Of a stretch of DNA of 64,000 nucleotides, positions 35,944 to 48,449 are shown piece by piece. Source of the stretch: Owenia fusiformis (Eukaryota; Annelida; Polychaeta; Sabellida; Oweniidae); assembly GCA_903813345.2 (NCBI GenBank), contig CAIIXF020000012.1, positions 11,636,932 to 11,700,931 on the forward strand. The letters run 5' to 3'. The position numbers were made by a program, and so were the translations under genes. Within the stretch, counting starts at the first letter, position 1. Each line of letters starts with the position of its first letter. The notes under the pieces are model-generated. The model worked only from the letters and a program-made list of their open reading frames with translations, had not been told where the DNA came from and did not search any database.

Positions 35944-37310
35944 CATTCTCTTAATTAAAAATTTCTAGACATCTTTTTAACCATATTTTCTGTTTAATAA
36001 TAAAAATTTCACTATTAATCTCTATCATGTTTTCTAATGAGCTATCTTCTCTAAAGTAAAAAAAGCATTCTATCTCTTTCAATTAAATTAATAATTTCTA
36101 AATTGTCCCATTCATTTTTGAATTTACATTCTAAAAAAGGTGTTCTTGTGATTCCTCAACATTTTTACAAACTTTACACATTCCATCAGATAATTTTTGT
36201 TTTTTAATCTTCCACCAATTTCTATTGCACCATTTATTACTTTATATATGAATTCCTTTACCTCATGATTTACATTTGTCTTAAATAGTACTTCATACAC
36301 TAAATTAAATGGGATCTCACCATATTGATTTTTCCAATGGGCTTCTGAATTATTTGTCACCCCTCTTCTACTAACAATTTTCTTTCTTATATTAAATGTC
36401 TTTATCTTCTCTATATTTTCCCCTAAAAACTTATTTTATCATTCCTTTTGGTTTTATTTGGATATTTTATCAAAGCTGCTCTTATTTGTACATATTGCAT
36501 ATAGGCCTAAACATCTGGGCCTCTGCCTAATTTGTTAATAATTTCATTATATGTTAAACATTTACCTTCTTTTATAAAATCAGACACATAATTAATCCCC
36601 CCTCTAATCCAATTTTTGTCATAAAGAACTCTTTTTGAAAAGTTATGTCCAAATTGTTCCAAATGATGTCACAATCTAAAAGATTTTTATTTTCAGATTT
36701 TCCAAAAACTACTATTTACTTCATTAATCCCTATAAAGTTTTCCATATCTATCTTGCTTTTGAGTACATTAAAATTAACCCCTACCTTGGAAAGTTCAGC
36801 TTTTGGCATTATTTTCCATTTATCCATGCTCTCACCAATCAGTTTTGAAAACCATTTTACCAATGAGATTTGAAAGTCTATCATATTTATCATGTTTAGA
36901 CCACCATTTTCCTTATCTAAATTTAAAATCTCTCTATTAATTTTTCTCCGGTTGTTTCTTCATTTCACATTCTTTAAAACCACTTTTATTCCAGATGTAC
37001 TTGTAAAACAGTGTATTAAGACGGTTAATGAAATTTTCCGGTAATATGAACGCCTGTATTATATATCCAAATTGTGACATCATTAATGATTTAACCAATG
37101 TCACTTTTCCAAAAATTGTTAAATCCCTCCGTATTCAACTAACAATAATGTTTTCAATTTTATCTAATTTTGGTAATAGATTATCCATATTTTCAATCAC
37201 TTTCTTTGATGCAGAAAATACTATACCTAAAATTTTAATTTTATATCAACCCTTTTTTCTTGTGAATGTTTCATTGTTCCAAGCCACATTGGCTCTGTAG
37301 CTAAAGAAAG
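35944..37310 (-). pseudogene. LINE reverse transcriptase 3' fragment, decayed
   Basis: On the minus strand, 37145-36950 reads RRDLTIFGKVTLVKSLMMSQ and continues to YKYIWNKSGFK, the late RT/thumb region of L1-like (including Tx1-like) non-LTR elements. After stops it goes on as GGLNMINMIDFQISLVKWFS (about 36900), and at 36360-36124 a segment with FIYKVINGAIEIG and CVKFVK resembles the downstream cysteine region. Several frameshifts and stops; 5' end missing. Confidence 0.75.
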
Positions 37311-37599
37311 CTATATGGAAACTGTACAATTCCTGCATTCGTCATTAATCTGGCGCTACTTCCACATTTTGGGAAATCTGACATATTGGCGTCTACTAGT
37401 ATTTAATTTTTAATTTTATTTATTATTTGCGGGTTTCCACGGAGATGAATCTCATATATATCTATCATATACCCCCCCACCTAATCCAGTTCAATTGTTG
37501 AAGAACATTTAATGCTCTAAATTAATTAAACCAAGTAGAATTCCTGGGGGAAATTGAAGACAACATTGTTATACAATTGTTGACGTTGTCACGGTGATA

Positions 37600-38475
37600 C
37601 ACTCCCCTCCATAAGTTTGGCAACCTTTTTTCCCCATTGAACTATGTGTTAAAGCCTCTTTACCTTTGAATTTTTATTTACTTAACCTGCGATAAAAATA
37701 CTTATACTATTGATGGAAACGTAATTTGACTTTAATTCCAATACCTCCAAATTTTCTCAATTTTTTTCCTCAATTACAATAGGTCGAAAATTGATGATAA
37801 ATTTGATGAATTTTTGAAAATCGTCATTCCCATGTTAACCAATGGGAAATGGTAGGTTTGCCGCAAGTCATATGACAGAATATCCATCCATCCGAGTCCT
37901 TGCAAAAAATACAAGTTAGGCAGGCAATTGAATTTGCTAACTTTATTTAACAAAAAATTGATATGTTTTTTCAGGTTCAACAAAGTTATAGGGCTTTAAA
38001 GTCAAAATTGTTTTTCAAAAAACCTCTCCCATTGAAATAACACAGGAGGCGAAAAATTATTTTCAAAAATGACTTTGAAGCGCTGTAACTTAAATATTCA
38101 TCAAATAAACTAAACGCTTAGTGTTCAAAAAAGTTAGACAATTCAATTTTCTATATGAAAATATTTTTTGCTGAATCTTTTACTGAAAAGATATCCTGAT
38201 TTCTGATTTGCCCCGAACCCTCCATTTCCCATTGGATTACATGGGAATGACGATTTTTCAAAAATTCATCAAATTTATCATCAATTTTCGACCTATTGTA
38301 ATTGAGGAAAAAAATTGAGAAAATGTGGAGGTATTGGAAATAAAGTCAGGTTACGTTTCCATCAATATTATAAGTTATTTCATAGGCGGTTAAGTAAATA
38401 AAAATTCAAACGTAAAGAGGCTTTAACACATAGTTCAATGGGGAAAAAAGGTTGCCAAACTTATGGAGGGGAGTG
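37600..38475. mobile_element. CACTCCCC foldback MITE in GP3 intron 1
   Basis: An 876-bp element, TA-flanked (37598-37599, 38476-38477). The halves are long inverted repeats (for example gaaaattgatgataaatttg on the left against tttatcatcaattttcgacc on the right). Its right end is 48 bp from the GP3 exon 1 donor. The homologous position in block B holds the LTR retrotransposon. Confidence 0.9.
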
Positions 38476-38523
38476 TAGCATAGACAATGGACATACGTAC
38501 AAATATTAGAAAATTAAACTCAC

Positions 38524-38531
38524 CTCAACAT
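38524..38531 (-). CDS. GP3 exon 1 coding part
   Basis: ATG TTG AG|gtgagt. The 5' UTR runs to an unknown point; gaaggataaatacttcag lies 47-64 nt upstream of the ATG and may be the core promoter or early UTR. A TA-flanked transposon starts only 88 bp upstream of the ATG. Confidence 0.75.
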
Positions 38532-38618
38532 TTTCCTCTAGTTAACTGAGGTCTACATAGAAAATCTGAAGTATTTATCCTTCAACAATGATTATCACAT
38601 CATTTATCTAAATATGTA

Positions 38619-39954
38619 CAGGGTGAGCCAACAATACAACCCAAACAAAGCTTAATAACTCATTCATCCAGTATGGGTTTTGAGCATTTTTTCAAATGAA
38701 ATTTCAAATGAATTCCGCCTTTCATTGGTCATGTTAGTCTATCACCTTTCCACAAAGTAAAGAAATTCGATAATTTCCGCTGCGCTGATTGGCTGTATGC
38801 AAATGAGCGCAATCGATGACGTCAATGGGTTGTGGTGATCTAGTAGATAAGGTATACGAATATTTAGAGATAACTGCAATCAAAATGACTATAGTTGTAC
38901 AAAGCAGTAAATATTTGTAATTAATAATGAAATATGGACGGGGCACTTTCATTCCGATTCTTATATAATTTGATTTAATCAATTTTTGACAGAATTTGTG
39001 TTTTAAAGACTTATAATTCACGGATCAGCCTCACTTAACTCATGCGATTGTAAACAAACAATGTACAAATGAACAAGCAAATCAAGTTAAATTTTCTGAT
39101 TGTGGCCCTATAAATGGCTGTCGTATCATAAATTTACCTGCCATTCGCACAAACTTAACTGAAATACAAAAAAGAAATATTACGGTACATTTTTTTATTC
39201 AGGATCCCATCCCAATAGTACAAATTAAAAAAACGTTTTCAAAAGCATGAATATAATACATGGTGACTATTACTTTTTTTCAGTTGCCATTCCAGTAAAA
39301 CTTACAATTAGGGTTTTCTTTAATTCCTCAGTCACATTTGATCTACGGCAACCATGGGGGCCGTAGCTTACCAAAAACAGCGATGTTAACATGAAAAATT
39401 GTACATAGTATAATGATATATGATATAAGCCTTCATTATTAAATAAATACCCTACTTTTCTGAAAGCTTCTCAGTGGTAATTTTTTATAACATGAATGGC
39501 ATTGTGGTTGCCTCTGCGTATTTCAAGATTTTCCAGGAAGATTCTGAATCGGAATGAAGAACATGCATATCTCTAAACTTGTAAACGCATGCAAAAAGTA
39601 TAATATTGCAGAAATACAAAGGATATTTAATCGTGATTCATGAGCTGACTTTGTGGAAAGGTGAAAATGGTCAAGATTTTGTGACCAATTTACAAAACAT
39701 GCTCAAGATGACGGTCTTGTCTTTAAAGGCAAACTTGAACGCATTGGGTGAATTTGTCTGACTACACGCTAACAGATATCTTGTGTGATGGCTTTTCCTT
39801 CTAATCTCTTGTTTTAAGTCTCTAATGCTTCTTAGGTTAGTGTACACAATAGCCTCAACGATAATATATTATAATCGGAGTGTATTTTGTAAAATTGCCA
39901 AAGAATCTAACCATTTGAAATCGACCAACGGAACTAACCTTTTGGCTCGCCCTG
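38619..39954. mobile_element. Mariner-type element in the GP3 promoter
   Basis: Ends cagggtgagccaa and ttggctcgccctg, TA on both sides (38617-38618, 39955-39956), 1336 bp, no transposase recognised. After its right end, sequence homologous to the GP2 upstream region resumes (gattataatatattata, tttaaacgaggcaatcaata), so it was inserted into the ancestral promoter. A truncated counterpart is at 56794-57279 in block B. Confidence 0.8.
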
Positions 39955-39960
39955 TAAATA

Positions 39961-42130
39961 TGTGTCTTACGCGGATTATAATATATTATAAATGTATTAT
40001 CTCATTTAAACGAGGCAATCAATATAAAATGCAATAATAGGCTATCAATTCAAATAATCCATATAATAGACTAGATGCGAAATTGAAATGATCTTTATTT
40101 ACGTCATTAAATATTCAAAATTCAGTCAAAGTGATGTCATATTTGAAATCTACATGTAAAAATACATCTAAAAATATGGTTTCGAAAATTGTTTATCAAC
40201 TTTGAAAATTTAATCTTTTTTGAAAATTTGACTTCTAGTTCGGGTTGATTCCCCATAGACCCCATATAACAAAATCACAAAAAGTGAAATATCTTTTCTT
40301 GTATTGGACATATAATATTTTCTTTCACTGGACATACTTTAATTTGCATAACTATTCGATACATAAGGGCCATATGAAAATTGAACCACTAAAACAGATG
40401 TAATTTAAGTTAAAAGGAACTTTCTACCCGCCATTCTATCTGACCCGAGCGAGCCACCTGGTGGTGAAACTGGTAGCTACCTACTCGCATTTGCATTACA
40501 ATATATTTTCTAATGGCCATTTTTAGATACTTATGACACTAATTACACTGATAAGCTCATCAATTACATTATTGATTAAAAATCTAGCAAAGTGCCAGGT
40601 CAAATAATAAATATCGAATGGTGACAACTCGACCCTTGCGAAATATATTCCTTGAAAATATATTCGATAATGTAGGTAATTTCTGTATCTTTTAAGTGAT
40701 TTGCATAGAATATTTTGCAATATGTGAAAACTAGAAATAAAAACGGCAACTACGGAGTGGCAAATCCGAACGAACACTATAACATATGAATCTGTCACAA
40801 AAATATAAACATCGGTAACATTAGAGATATATCAGAATTTCTACCAATTTTAAAAGCATTTGGGTGACCATTTAAGAGTTTTAAAGGCACAAATTATAAA
40901 GACAATTGGAATTTTCTGAGGCACAAATCAGGAAAACAATACCAAAATAGTGATCAGCCTTAAAATTCATTCAATTTGAGAATACTATAGCCATACTTTG
41001 AAGAGAAAATTATTGCGAAATTCCACATAAGGCGGGGCCATTTTGAATTTTACGAGGCCCAAATTACAAAACCGATACAATATTTGCAATCTACTCTAGA
41101 TTGCCTTTGAGTAGTCTATAATAAAGCTATACTTTAGAAAGATCTCAAAATTAAGGTAACGGTAAAGTTAATCAAAAATACAAAAAATGGCAGCCATATT
41201 TTTGGGGTAAAGTCACCAAATTTTGTATCGGTTTTCCTTATATACGAATGCATTTCCTGACTTAAGAGATAAGTCAAAGAAAACTTCACATTTAAACGTG
41301 AAATGAGCAGTAGCCTTGCAGTAGTCACACATTTGCAAGAATCCAAAAGAAACTTTCACTATAAGTGTCAATATAAATAAGGTATAAATCCAACAATATC
41401 ATGAATTTCAGGTACCCTATGTCTTTTATATTTCCGAATTTATTGACATTTGAATTCTACATCACCACAAACCCCGGAGTAGTCAGAGAAATACAAGTTA
41501 CGTCAAATTTTGACAATATTTACACAACTTCTCTACTATAATAGCATGTTTTCATTAAATTATTTCAGCGTTTCAGTACATTAGGTAATAGGATCATACA
41601 CATTCAGCTAACGTGTCTCTACAGAGTTATTATAGCATATTATCTGCAGTTGATATCTTTTCAGCTACGCTTTATACACATTCCCAAATCGTTCTATAGC
41701 CATTTCTGTAGGGTCCTCTGAAACAACATGACTCAATTCTTCCTCCGTTTCAGTGACATGGCCCACTAATCTTTGTTTAAGGTCCCCAAAGAAATGAAAA
41801 GTCTAGTAGAGCAAAATCTGGCAAGTATATGGAGCTACTATATACTGTAAAGTCTCAATAGAAAGTAAATTGGGTGCACTACTGGCATGCATGTAGTGAC
41901 TTATTCACTGGTGCAATTGTTAATATGCAAGATCATATTGGCTAGCAAATGGGGACATTTCTTTCGTCAGTCCCTCAGGAACATTTCATTATGATCTTTC
42001 AGCAAACCAATGTACAATCCGTTGATGTATTGGGTCATTGCCGTCAGATGGGGGGGGGGTGCGATGGGTGCGACCGCACCCCCCTCTGACACCCCCCCCC
42101 CAAAAAAAAAAATTGGGAACTTTTTTTTAA
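39961..42130. other. Intergenic, no gene recognised
   Basis: AT-rich sequence with scattered stops on both strands. The start (to about 40060) is displaced GP promoter sequence. 41400-41490 is a diverged copy of 27040-27130. C- and G-runs occur at 42048-42057 and about 42090-42101. Confidence 0.5.
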
Positions 42131-42641
42131 ATTTTAAGAAATTATGATTTTTTTCTTTATCTTTTTTTATTGACTCATACACTTTGAAAGTGTCCAGAAA
42201 GCACCAAATAGCATCTTAAAATTGTAAAATTTTCTAGGGGGAGTGGGCCACCCTCACACCTCCACAAAACAATTGAAAAGTTCTGAATTTATTTTATGTA
42301 TTGTCTCAGACACTTTTAAAGTGCCCGGACATCATCAAATAGCTCCTTGATATAGTCAATGTTTCTGGGGGACTAACACTTGCCCCCCCTCTGGCATCCT
42401 CACCCCACCTCCCCCTCGGGCACCCCGCCACCTTGGACACCCCCCCAAAAATAAATTTTAAGAAATTATGATTTTTTTCTTTATCTTTTTTTATTGACTC
42501 ATTCACTTTGAAAGTGTCCAGAAAGCACCAAATAGCATCTTAATATTGTAAAATTTTCTAGGGGGAGTGGGCCACCCCTCACAACCCCACAAAACAATTG
42601 AAAAGTTCTGAATATATTTTTTGTATTGTCTCAGACACTTT
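42130..42641. repeat. Direct repeat pair, about 180 bp each
   Basis: 42134-42313 and 42457-42641 both run from taagaaattatgattttttt through agtgtccagaaagcaccaaa and tttctagggggagtgggcca to tgtattgtctcagacacttt. The second copy ends abruptly in GP4 exon 2 sequence, marking the truncation point of GP4. Confidence 0.85.
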
Positions 42642-42840
42642 ATGCCACCATTCTATAATTGGCAACTTTGGATCTAACACTCTCTTAGACCCCTGTCCTA
42701 CGTAGTGCAAGGTGCGGTTGTAGTGCTTGAAACCACCGTATGCTCCTCCATTTTGCTGCTTGCATTGTCTTCTCGCAGCCTCTGTTAACATAACTGACAG
42801 GAAACACGTCACCGTCAGTAGAATTATGGGAGGTTTTGAG
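42640..42840 (-). pseudogene. GP4: exon 2 fragment only
   Basis: The 5' 201 nt of exon 2 after the acceptor ttcag (signal-peptide part through WWHK), nearly identical to GP5 exon 2, then cut at 42640 by the direct repeat. No exon 3 or 4 follows and no exon 1 is attributable to it. Its upstream flank (42841-43260) matches parts of blocks A and B, so it came from a larger duplication. Confidence 0.85.
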
Positions 42841-43852
42841 CTGAAATATTATATACCAATATGATGACACTTTCTGGTTTGTGTTTATGGGCAAAGGATT
42901 GTCAGCCCGTTTAAGTCCGTCGATAATTTATAGCTGGTTAATAAAATACGTTTCCGACCAGCTCTCAAAAGGGGTTAATTGATTTGTCATACTCATTAAA
43001 AAATAACACGTTTTACAATGTTCATATGTTTTGTATCCTCCAACACATGCTCAACATATTCAATTTACTAACAAATTAGATATTCTTGAAAATTTATATA
43101 ACAATCATTTAAATACTATATTGGATTAGCCTCATTTCTGAAAATAATTGTTTGGAATCATTTATGTGCATTGATGAAATCTTAATGTTTGGAGGATACA
43201 AAATATTGGACAGCAAAACCTAAATCCACCACAAAATAACAATATTTTATGTTTTCCTTAAAGCCCCCGATAAATCGGGCTACGTATACCGCCGTGTTTA
43301 CATTAGGGGATTAGAAGAGTTTATTTTTACTTAGGTATGCAAGCAGTATCAATATTAGGCCTTCATGCATGTACTCGTGTGTACAATCAGCATGCCTTTC
43401 AATATTATATAAGCCAGGCTATTCAAGTACAACATAATGTACACTATCCTTAAAACCACGCAACTTAAATAGTTGTGGTTCTAAGGATGGGATGTTACCA
43501 TTTTGCTCAATAAACACATTAATATTCACATCTGATATAAATTTCGGTATACATAAGCTAATTATAGAATGTATAACAAGTGAGAAAGATTAGGAATGTA
43601 TATATCTTACAATTTGAAGTCTATTGTTTTATATATAAGCCACTGCAAAAAGTCACATTCACGATTTTGATTGTGACTTTTCCTATTCAATCCTTTCTAA
43701 CTTTTTACCATATCTACGAAATTCTTTAAAATGTATACAAACAATTTACCTCTTTACAGAGGGTATACATTTTATTGTAGATTATTTCCAGGCCTCTGAT
43801 AATATAAAAACTAACACAAAGCTCTCGTAAATATTTATATATTGCATCTTAA

Positions 43853-44011
43853 TTAGGGTGGTGGGAAAGTAATGAAATTCTGCAGCACAGATCTTTCACC
43901 GTCTATCCAGATTGCACCTTCACCCTGGCCATGCCCCCATATAGGACTGTATATTGAACACACGTAAAGAGGTGGATCCATTGGTATATCAGACTGATAG
44001 AATATGCTTTC
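43853..44011 (-). CDS. GP5 exon 4
   Basis: Acceptor ctttttcag, phase 0. Reads ESIFYQSDIPMDPPLYVCSI, then YSPIWGHGQGEGAIWIDGER and SVLQNFITFPPP, stop TAA. This exon is 159 nt in all four full loci and has the fewest changes, which argues for past constraint on protein. Confidence 0.8.
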   Translation of the reverse strand, partial: ESIFYQSDIPMDPPLYVCSIYSPIWGHGQGEGAIWIDGERSVLQNFITFPPP

Positions 44012-44273
44012 CTGAAAAAGATAATATTCTATCGTTTCATCTACGAATGTTTAACTCCAAAGTGGTTGTTTAATAAGATTCAAATGACGCTATCAATGAT
44101 GATCTAAACGTTTAAACGTTTCTATTTTTCATTAGCAACGTCACATGAGACGAAGGAAAATAACGTGCATTAACGTACAACATAAACGAAAGAATAAGCA
44201 AAAACGTTAAAACATAGAAAAATACTTTTTGGACAACTCTTGTTCACATTTGAGAAACATAATTCGTGTTTAC

Positions 44274-44649
44274 CGCTCTCCTTGAAAGTCCACAATATCT
44301 CCTGAAGTCTATCCAATACTGCCCAAAAACTATAACATGGTTAGTGGTTTTCTTATTGCCAGAGTAAGTCCCTCCATAAACTCCTTCTTCCTGTGGAACC
44401 AACTCGTACATAAGGTCATGGATTATTGCTGGGTTTTCAAAGAAGTTCACTTTCTCTCCAATTGTCTCAGTTGTCACTCTATAATCCTGGCCAGGTAGCC
44501 ATTTTAGTATGAGGGTCCTAAATCTGTAGGATTCCGTTGATGTTACATTGATGATCCGTGACACGTTACCATAGTACAGTTCATCAGTTGTTACGAGGTC
44601 CCTCAAGTCAATGCCATGTCTTTTGTAGAAAAACGGAGTGCTCGGAGAC
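44274..44649 (-). CDS. GP5 exon 3 (1-nt short)
   Basis: Acceptor gcctatttcag, donor GAGAGCG|gtaaac. Downstream of the short T-run it reads YKRHGIDLRDLVTTDELYYG, NVSRIINVTSTESYRFRTL, then KVNFFENPAIIHDLMYEL and FGQYWIDFRRYCGLSRRA. The frame set by exon 2 is lost at the T-run. Confidence 0.8.
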
Positions 44650-44791
44650 CTGAAATAGGCAATATTCGTGCTATTATTTTGATTCCAATTGAAGTCGAAC
44701 AGAAGAAATATAAAAACCAAGTTAATTATATTCTGGTATTCTTGTTTTGCAAAGCAGAATGCTTTTTAGAACAACCCAGCTAGTGATATAC

Positions 44792-45042
44792 CTTCGCCAA
44801 CAATTTCAGTCTTAGTTGTTCTGCCTGCCCAGTTATGAACTTTATGCCACCATTCTATCATTGGCAACTTTGGATCTAACACTCTCTTAGACCCCTGTCC
44901 TACGTAGTGCAAGGTGCGGTTGTAGTGCTTGAAACCACCGTATGCTCCTCCATTTTGCTGCTTGCATTGTCTTCTCGCAGCTTCTGTTAACATAACTGAC
45001 AGGAAACACGTCACCGTCAGTAGAATTATGGGAGGTTTTGAG
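44792..45042 (-). CDS. GP5 exon 2
   Basis: Acceptor tatttcag, donor GGCGAAG|gtatat. It completes the Ser codon begun in exon 1, then encodes the hydrophobic signal segment and EAARRQCKQQNGGAYGGFKH, YNRTLHYVGQGSKRVLDPK and EWWHKVHNWAGRTTKTEIV. Fully open. Confidence 0.8.
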
Positions 45043-46574
45043 CTGAAATATTATATACCAATATGATGACACTTTCTGGCTTGTGTTTAGAGGCAAAGGA
45101 ATGCCAGCCCTCTGAAGTTTGAAAAATAACAATACCTTGGTGTTAATCCATAGATAATGCTTGAAAATGAGAAATATTTTTAGGATTCTATGGTGTAATC
45201 TTATAGTCAATAAAATGCTCTATAGTGTATTGATGTTTTTAGATGAAAAGCACAAGCGAAATGCATGAAAAAGCTCCCGAAATTCATTCTACAAACAACT
45301 CGTGGTCCTTTACGACAATTGATATAATTTAAATCCCATGAATTCTGCTATTCTACCACATCCTGCGCCATGTGTATTGATACACACTATATTAGATTAG
45401 TCTCATATCTGAAAATTATTGTTTGGAATCATTTATGTGCATTGATGAAACCTTTATATTTGGAGGATACAAAATATTGGACAGCAAAACCTAAATCCAC
45501 CAAAAAATAACAATATTTTGTCTAATGTTTTCAATGTCTGTCATTTAAGAAGTAACCCTTAAGCCCACTTTCTGGCGAAATCTTAAGCAAATGATGCATC
45601 AGCAGTATTAATTCAACCGGTGTGTTTGAGGATACAAAATATAAGACAAAATGGTATATGCATGGAAAAAGTATTTCATTGCATTGGTAACACACATCTA
45701 ACATAGCCCTTTTATTTTCTGATGTGAAACATATTCATATGTAGTTTGAAAAATATTAACGCAATCGATGATCTATATGTGCTGTAATTCGGACAAACAA
45801 AACAAAACTATATTTTGGCCAAAAAATCATCATTTAAGCTATTTTTGAGAAATAATAAGCAATATCGTACATCGCATGATCATGATAACCAGTTGTGATG
45901 ACTTTAAAACAGCACACATCAAATGTCGCCGGTATCAACACACACGACGCTGGCTTTAGTAGAACAACGGATTTTGAAAATATCAATTATCGTAAATTTG
46001 CCCATGTTACATATTTCTGTATGTTGATTATATTGTATACTACTTATACAGTATAACCTGCATGATGGAACACCTTTCTGTATCGAACACCTGTCTACGT
46101 GGAACAATTTTCAACCAAATATTTTTTCCATTGACTTACATGTTAACAGACCCTCTCTGTATGGAATACCTGTCAATTGGGAACAAGGAAAAGTGTTTTT
46201 AAGGCAAATTTTCAAAATTCACCTGTTCACAAGGAAAATTTGGTTACACTGTACATACATGTTTTTAGAGGTGTGAATTACTAAAGCCAATATCTGATTC
46301 TAAGGAGCTTGAATTCATATGAATGAGATTAGGATAAGCCAATTGTTAGCAGCATGGAACATCTTACTCGATATTATACTGTTTATTATTAATTGCCATG
46401 ACACTAATGCTTCTTTCAACAAAGCTTGACTGCAGCTGGCCAATTGGAATAATCTAGGAATTTACACAATTATATTTTGGAGATGATAATGGCAATGTTG
46501 TATTTATGTCATGTTGTCAAAATTTTAATCCAAACTCTATATATGGAAATGTCAATAAACTTATAAAGCTTAAA

Positions 46575-47205
46575 GATCAAAATGTTTCTTACCGTTGGCT
46601 CTAGATTTTATAATAAGAGGAGTTGGATGCTCAAACTTTTACATAAGACAGGGTCGTAAGTTTTCTTGAGACTGTCTGAGTTTCATGTAAATTGGTTTAT
46701 TGGTAGTGACAAAGAGTCAATTCATATTTTCAATGATTGAATTAGGTGGAGCGGCGTTTTTTTATTAAAAATTGTGCTAAGCTGCAGTTTTGGAAATTTC
46801 TAACACTAAGTAGTGTCATCTGTCAACAGACTGTAGTTTAATCATATTTAATTAGTTTTCTGCTAATATTCATTCTCATTCAAAATATTCATCCCCAGTT
46901 GCAATGCACTTCCTATATATGCCCACTCGATCCAAAAACACATGTTTAGGCCTTCGTATGAGAGGTTTGAAACGATGTCGGTAAATTTCCAAAACCACAA
47001 CTCAGCAGATATTTTATATATAACGCTGCTCCACCTAACTTTGTCATTGAAAATACGAATCGACTCTCTGTCACTACCAATGAACCAATTTATATGAAAC
47101 TCATAGTTTCAAGCAAACTAACTATCCTGTCTCATGTTAAAGTTTGAGCTTCCAACTCCTCTTATTATAAAATTGAGAGCCAATGGTAAGAAACTTTTTG
47201 ATCGG
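46575..47205. mobile_element. Foldback element inserted in block B
   Basis: gatcaaaatgtttcttaccg on the left and ggtaagaaactttttgatc on the right are the ends of long inverted repeats (also tttataataagaggagttgg against ccaactcctcttattataaa). The matching block A site (about 33860, cttaaagaggctctatacc) is uninterrupted. The junction bases are uncertain by a few nt. Confidence 0.8.
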
Positions 47206-47798
47206 CCCTTGTATACCATAGGATAGCACAATCAAGACCCCTCTGGACCTTTTTGCATATTGAGTTTCACCACATAAATACCCATCTACTTACCAAAGAA
47301 TTCCCCAATCCCCCGCTTTCAGTGTTAATTTTGCGATTGTGCTGACCGATCTAATTATTTTCACGGAAATTAAGTCAATCTGCAGTTCAAATATACCGCG
47401 AAAATTCCCCTGTTGTCTGATTGGTCGTTGAATTTGTTAATCATGGACATAATTGGCTGAGCGGTTCAAGGCGCATGGGTTCGCTTGTGTGACTCAACGG
47501 GGATTCCCCTCGCTAGCCGAGGAATCGATTGTGTTTAATTCTGGAGGTTGGTTGTTCTGTTGATTATTTCAATATTTCGCAATAATGTACCCATAAGTTA
47601 TGCTCAAGATATAACCATGATATGTGAGATATTATATGAGCAATAATTATGGGACAACATTGATTGTCTGTGCGAGAAACCTATGGTATAATGCATCTTT
47701 AATTCAATCTCATGTTCTCGTTGTTTTAGTAATCGCAGAATAAAATTCTCATAACAATAAATATGTGTTTATTCAGCGTTTTTTGGGTTGGCCCAGAG

Positions 47799-48003
47799 TA
47801 TGGACCCTCTCTATTAGTATGGACCCTCTCTATTAGTATGGACCCTCTCTATTAGTATGGACCCTCTCTATTAGTATGGACCCTCTCTATTAGTATGGAC
47901 CCTCTCTATTAGTATGGACCATCTCTATTAGTATGGACCCTCTCTATTAGTATGGACCCTCTCTATTAGTATGGACCCTCTCTATTAGTATGGACCCTCT
48001 CTA
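47799..48003. repeat. 19-bp minisatellite, 10 units plus a partial
   Basis: Unit tatggaccctctctattag from 47799 to 47988, then a partial. One unit has accatc for accctc. The block A counterpart (34455-34475) has a single unit, so the array arose after the duplication. Confidence 0.95.
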
Positions 48004-48449
48004 TATGAAACACCTGTTAATAAGGAACAGTTTTGTCCAGTTCGAAGAGTGTTCCATGTTTGCAGGTTTTTACTGTAAATGAAAAAGGGCAATTGATAAG
48101 CTATTTTAAACGCTCGGGAATGTCCTTTGTTAAAAACATGTAAATCTGATACACTTAAAATCTCACGAAAAACGAGATTGAACAAGATTTTTAATCTGGC
48201 GCTACTTCATTTGGGGGAATCTGACATATTGGCCTCTATTTAATTTTTAACTTTATTTATTATTTGCAGGTGAAAAATCTCATATATATCTATCATAGGG
48301 GGCCATCATATACCCCCCCCACCAAATCCAGTTCAATTGTTGATGAACAATGTAAATGCTCTAAATTAAACAATTAAAAACCAAGCAGAATTCCTGAGGA
48401 AATTAAAGACAACATTGTAATACAATTTTTGACGTTGTCACCATGATAG

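Larger units (their letters stand above)
30340..38531 (-). pseudogene. GP3: secreted-protein family member, stop in exon 3
   Basis: Exon 1 38531-38524, exon 2 31510-31263 (248 nt, one codon shorter), exon 3 31120-30768 (353 nt), exon 4 30498-30340 (TAA). All splice sites are canonical and the T-run in exon 3 has the full six T. The lesion is a 24-nt deletion in exon 3 (junction near 30996): although a multiple of three, it joins two half-codons into TAA after the NVTSTES segment, removing the C-terminal half. Intron 1 has grown to about 7 kb through the Tigger-like, CACTCCCC-family and LINE insertions. The product would otherwise match GP5 closely. Confidence 0.8.
28380..39960. repeat. Paralogous block A (contains GP3)
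   Basis: Block A matches block B (43440-57280) in the same order: downstream flank, GP exons 4 to 2, a Tigger-like element, intron 1, exon 1 and the interrupted promoter. Differences are mostly insertions. A alone has the mariner relic (28785), the Harbinger-like MITE (29585), the insertion at 31562, a composite insertion (about 34680-37345) and a MITE (37600). B alone has a foldback element (46575), an expanded minisatellite (47799) and the LTR element (48450). Block A keeps about 390 bp near 32150-32540 that B has lost. Confidence 0.85.
46049..48075. mobile_element. Tigger/pogo-like element, block B copy
   Basis: Same insertion as 33179-34542 with the same TA flanks, enlarged by a foldback element (46575-47205) and a minisatellite (47799-48003). 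Confidence 0.75.
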
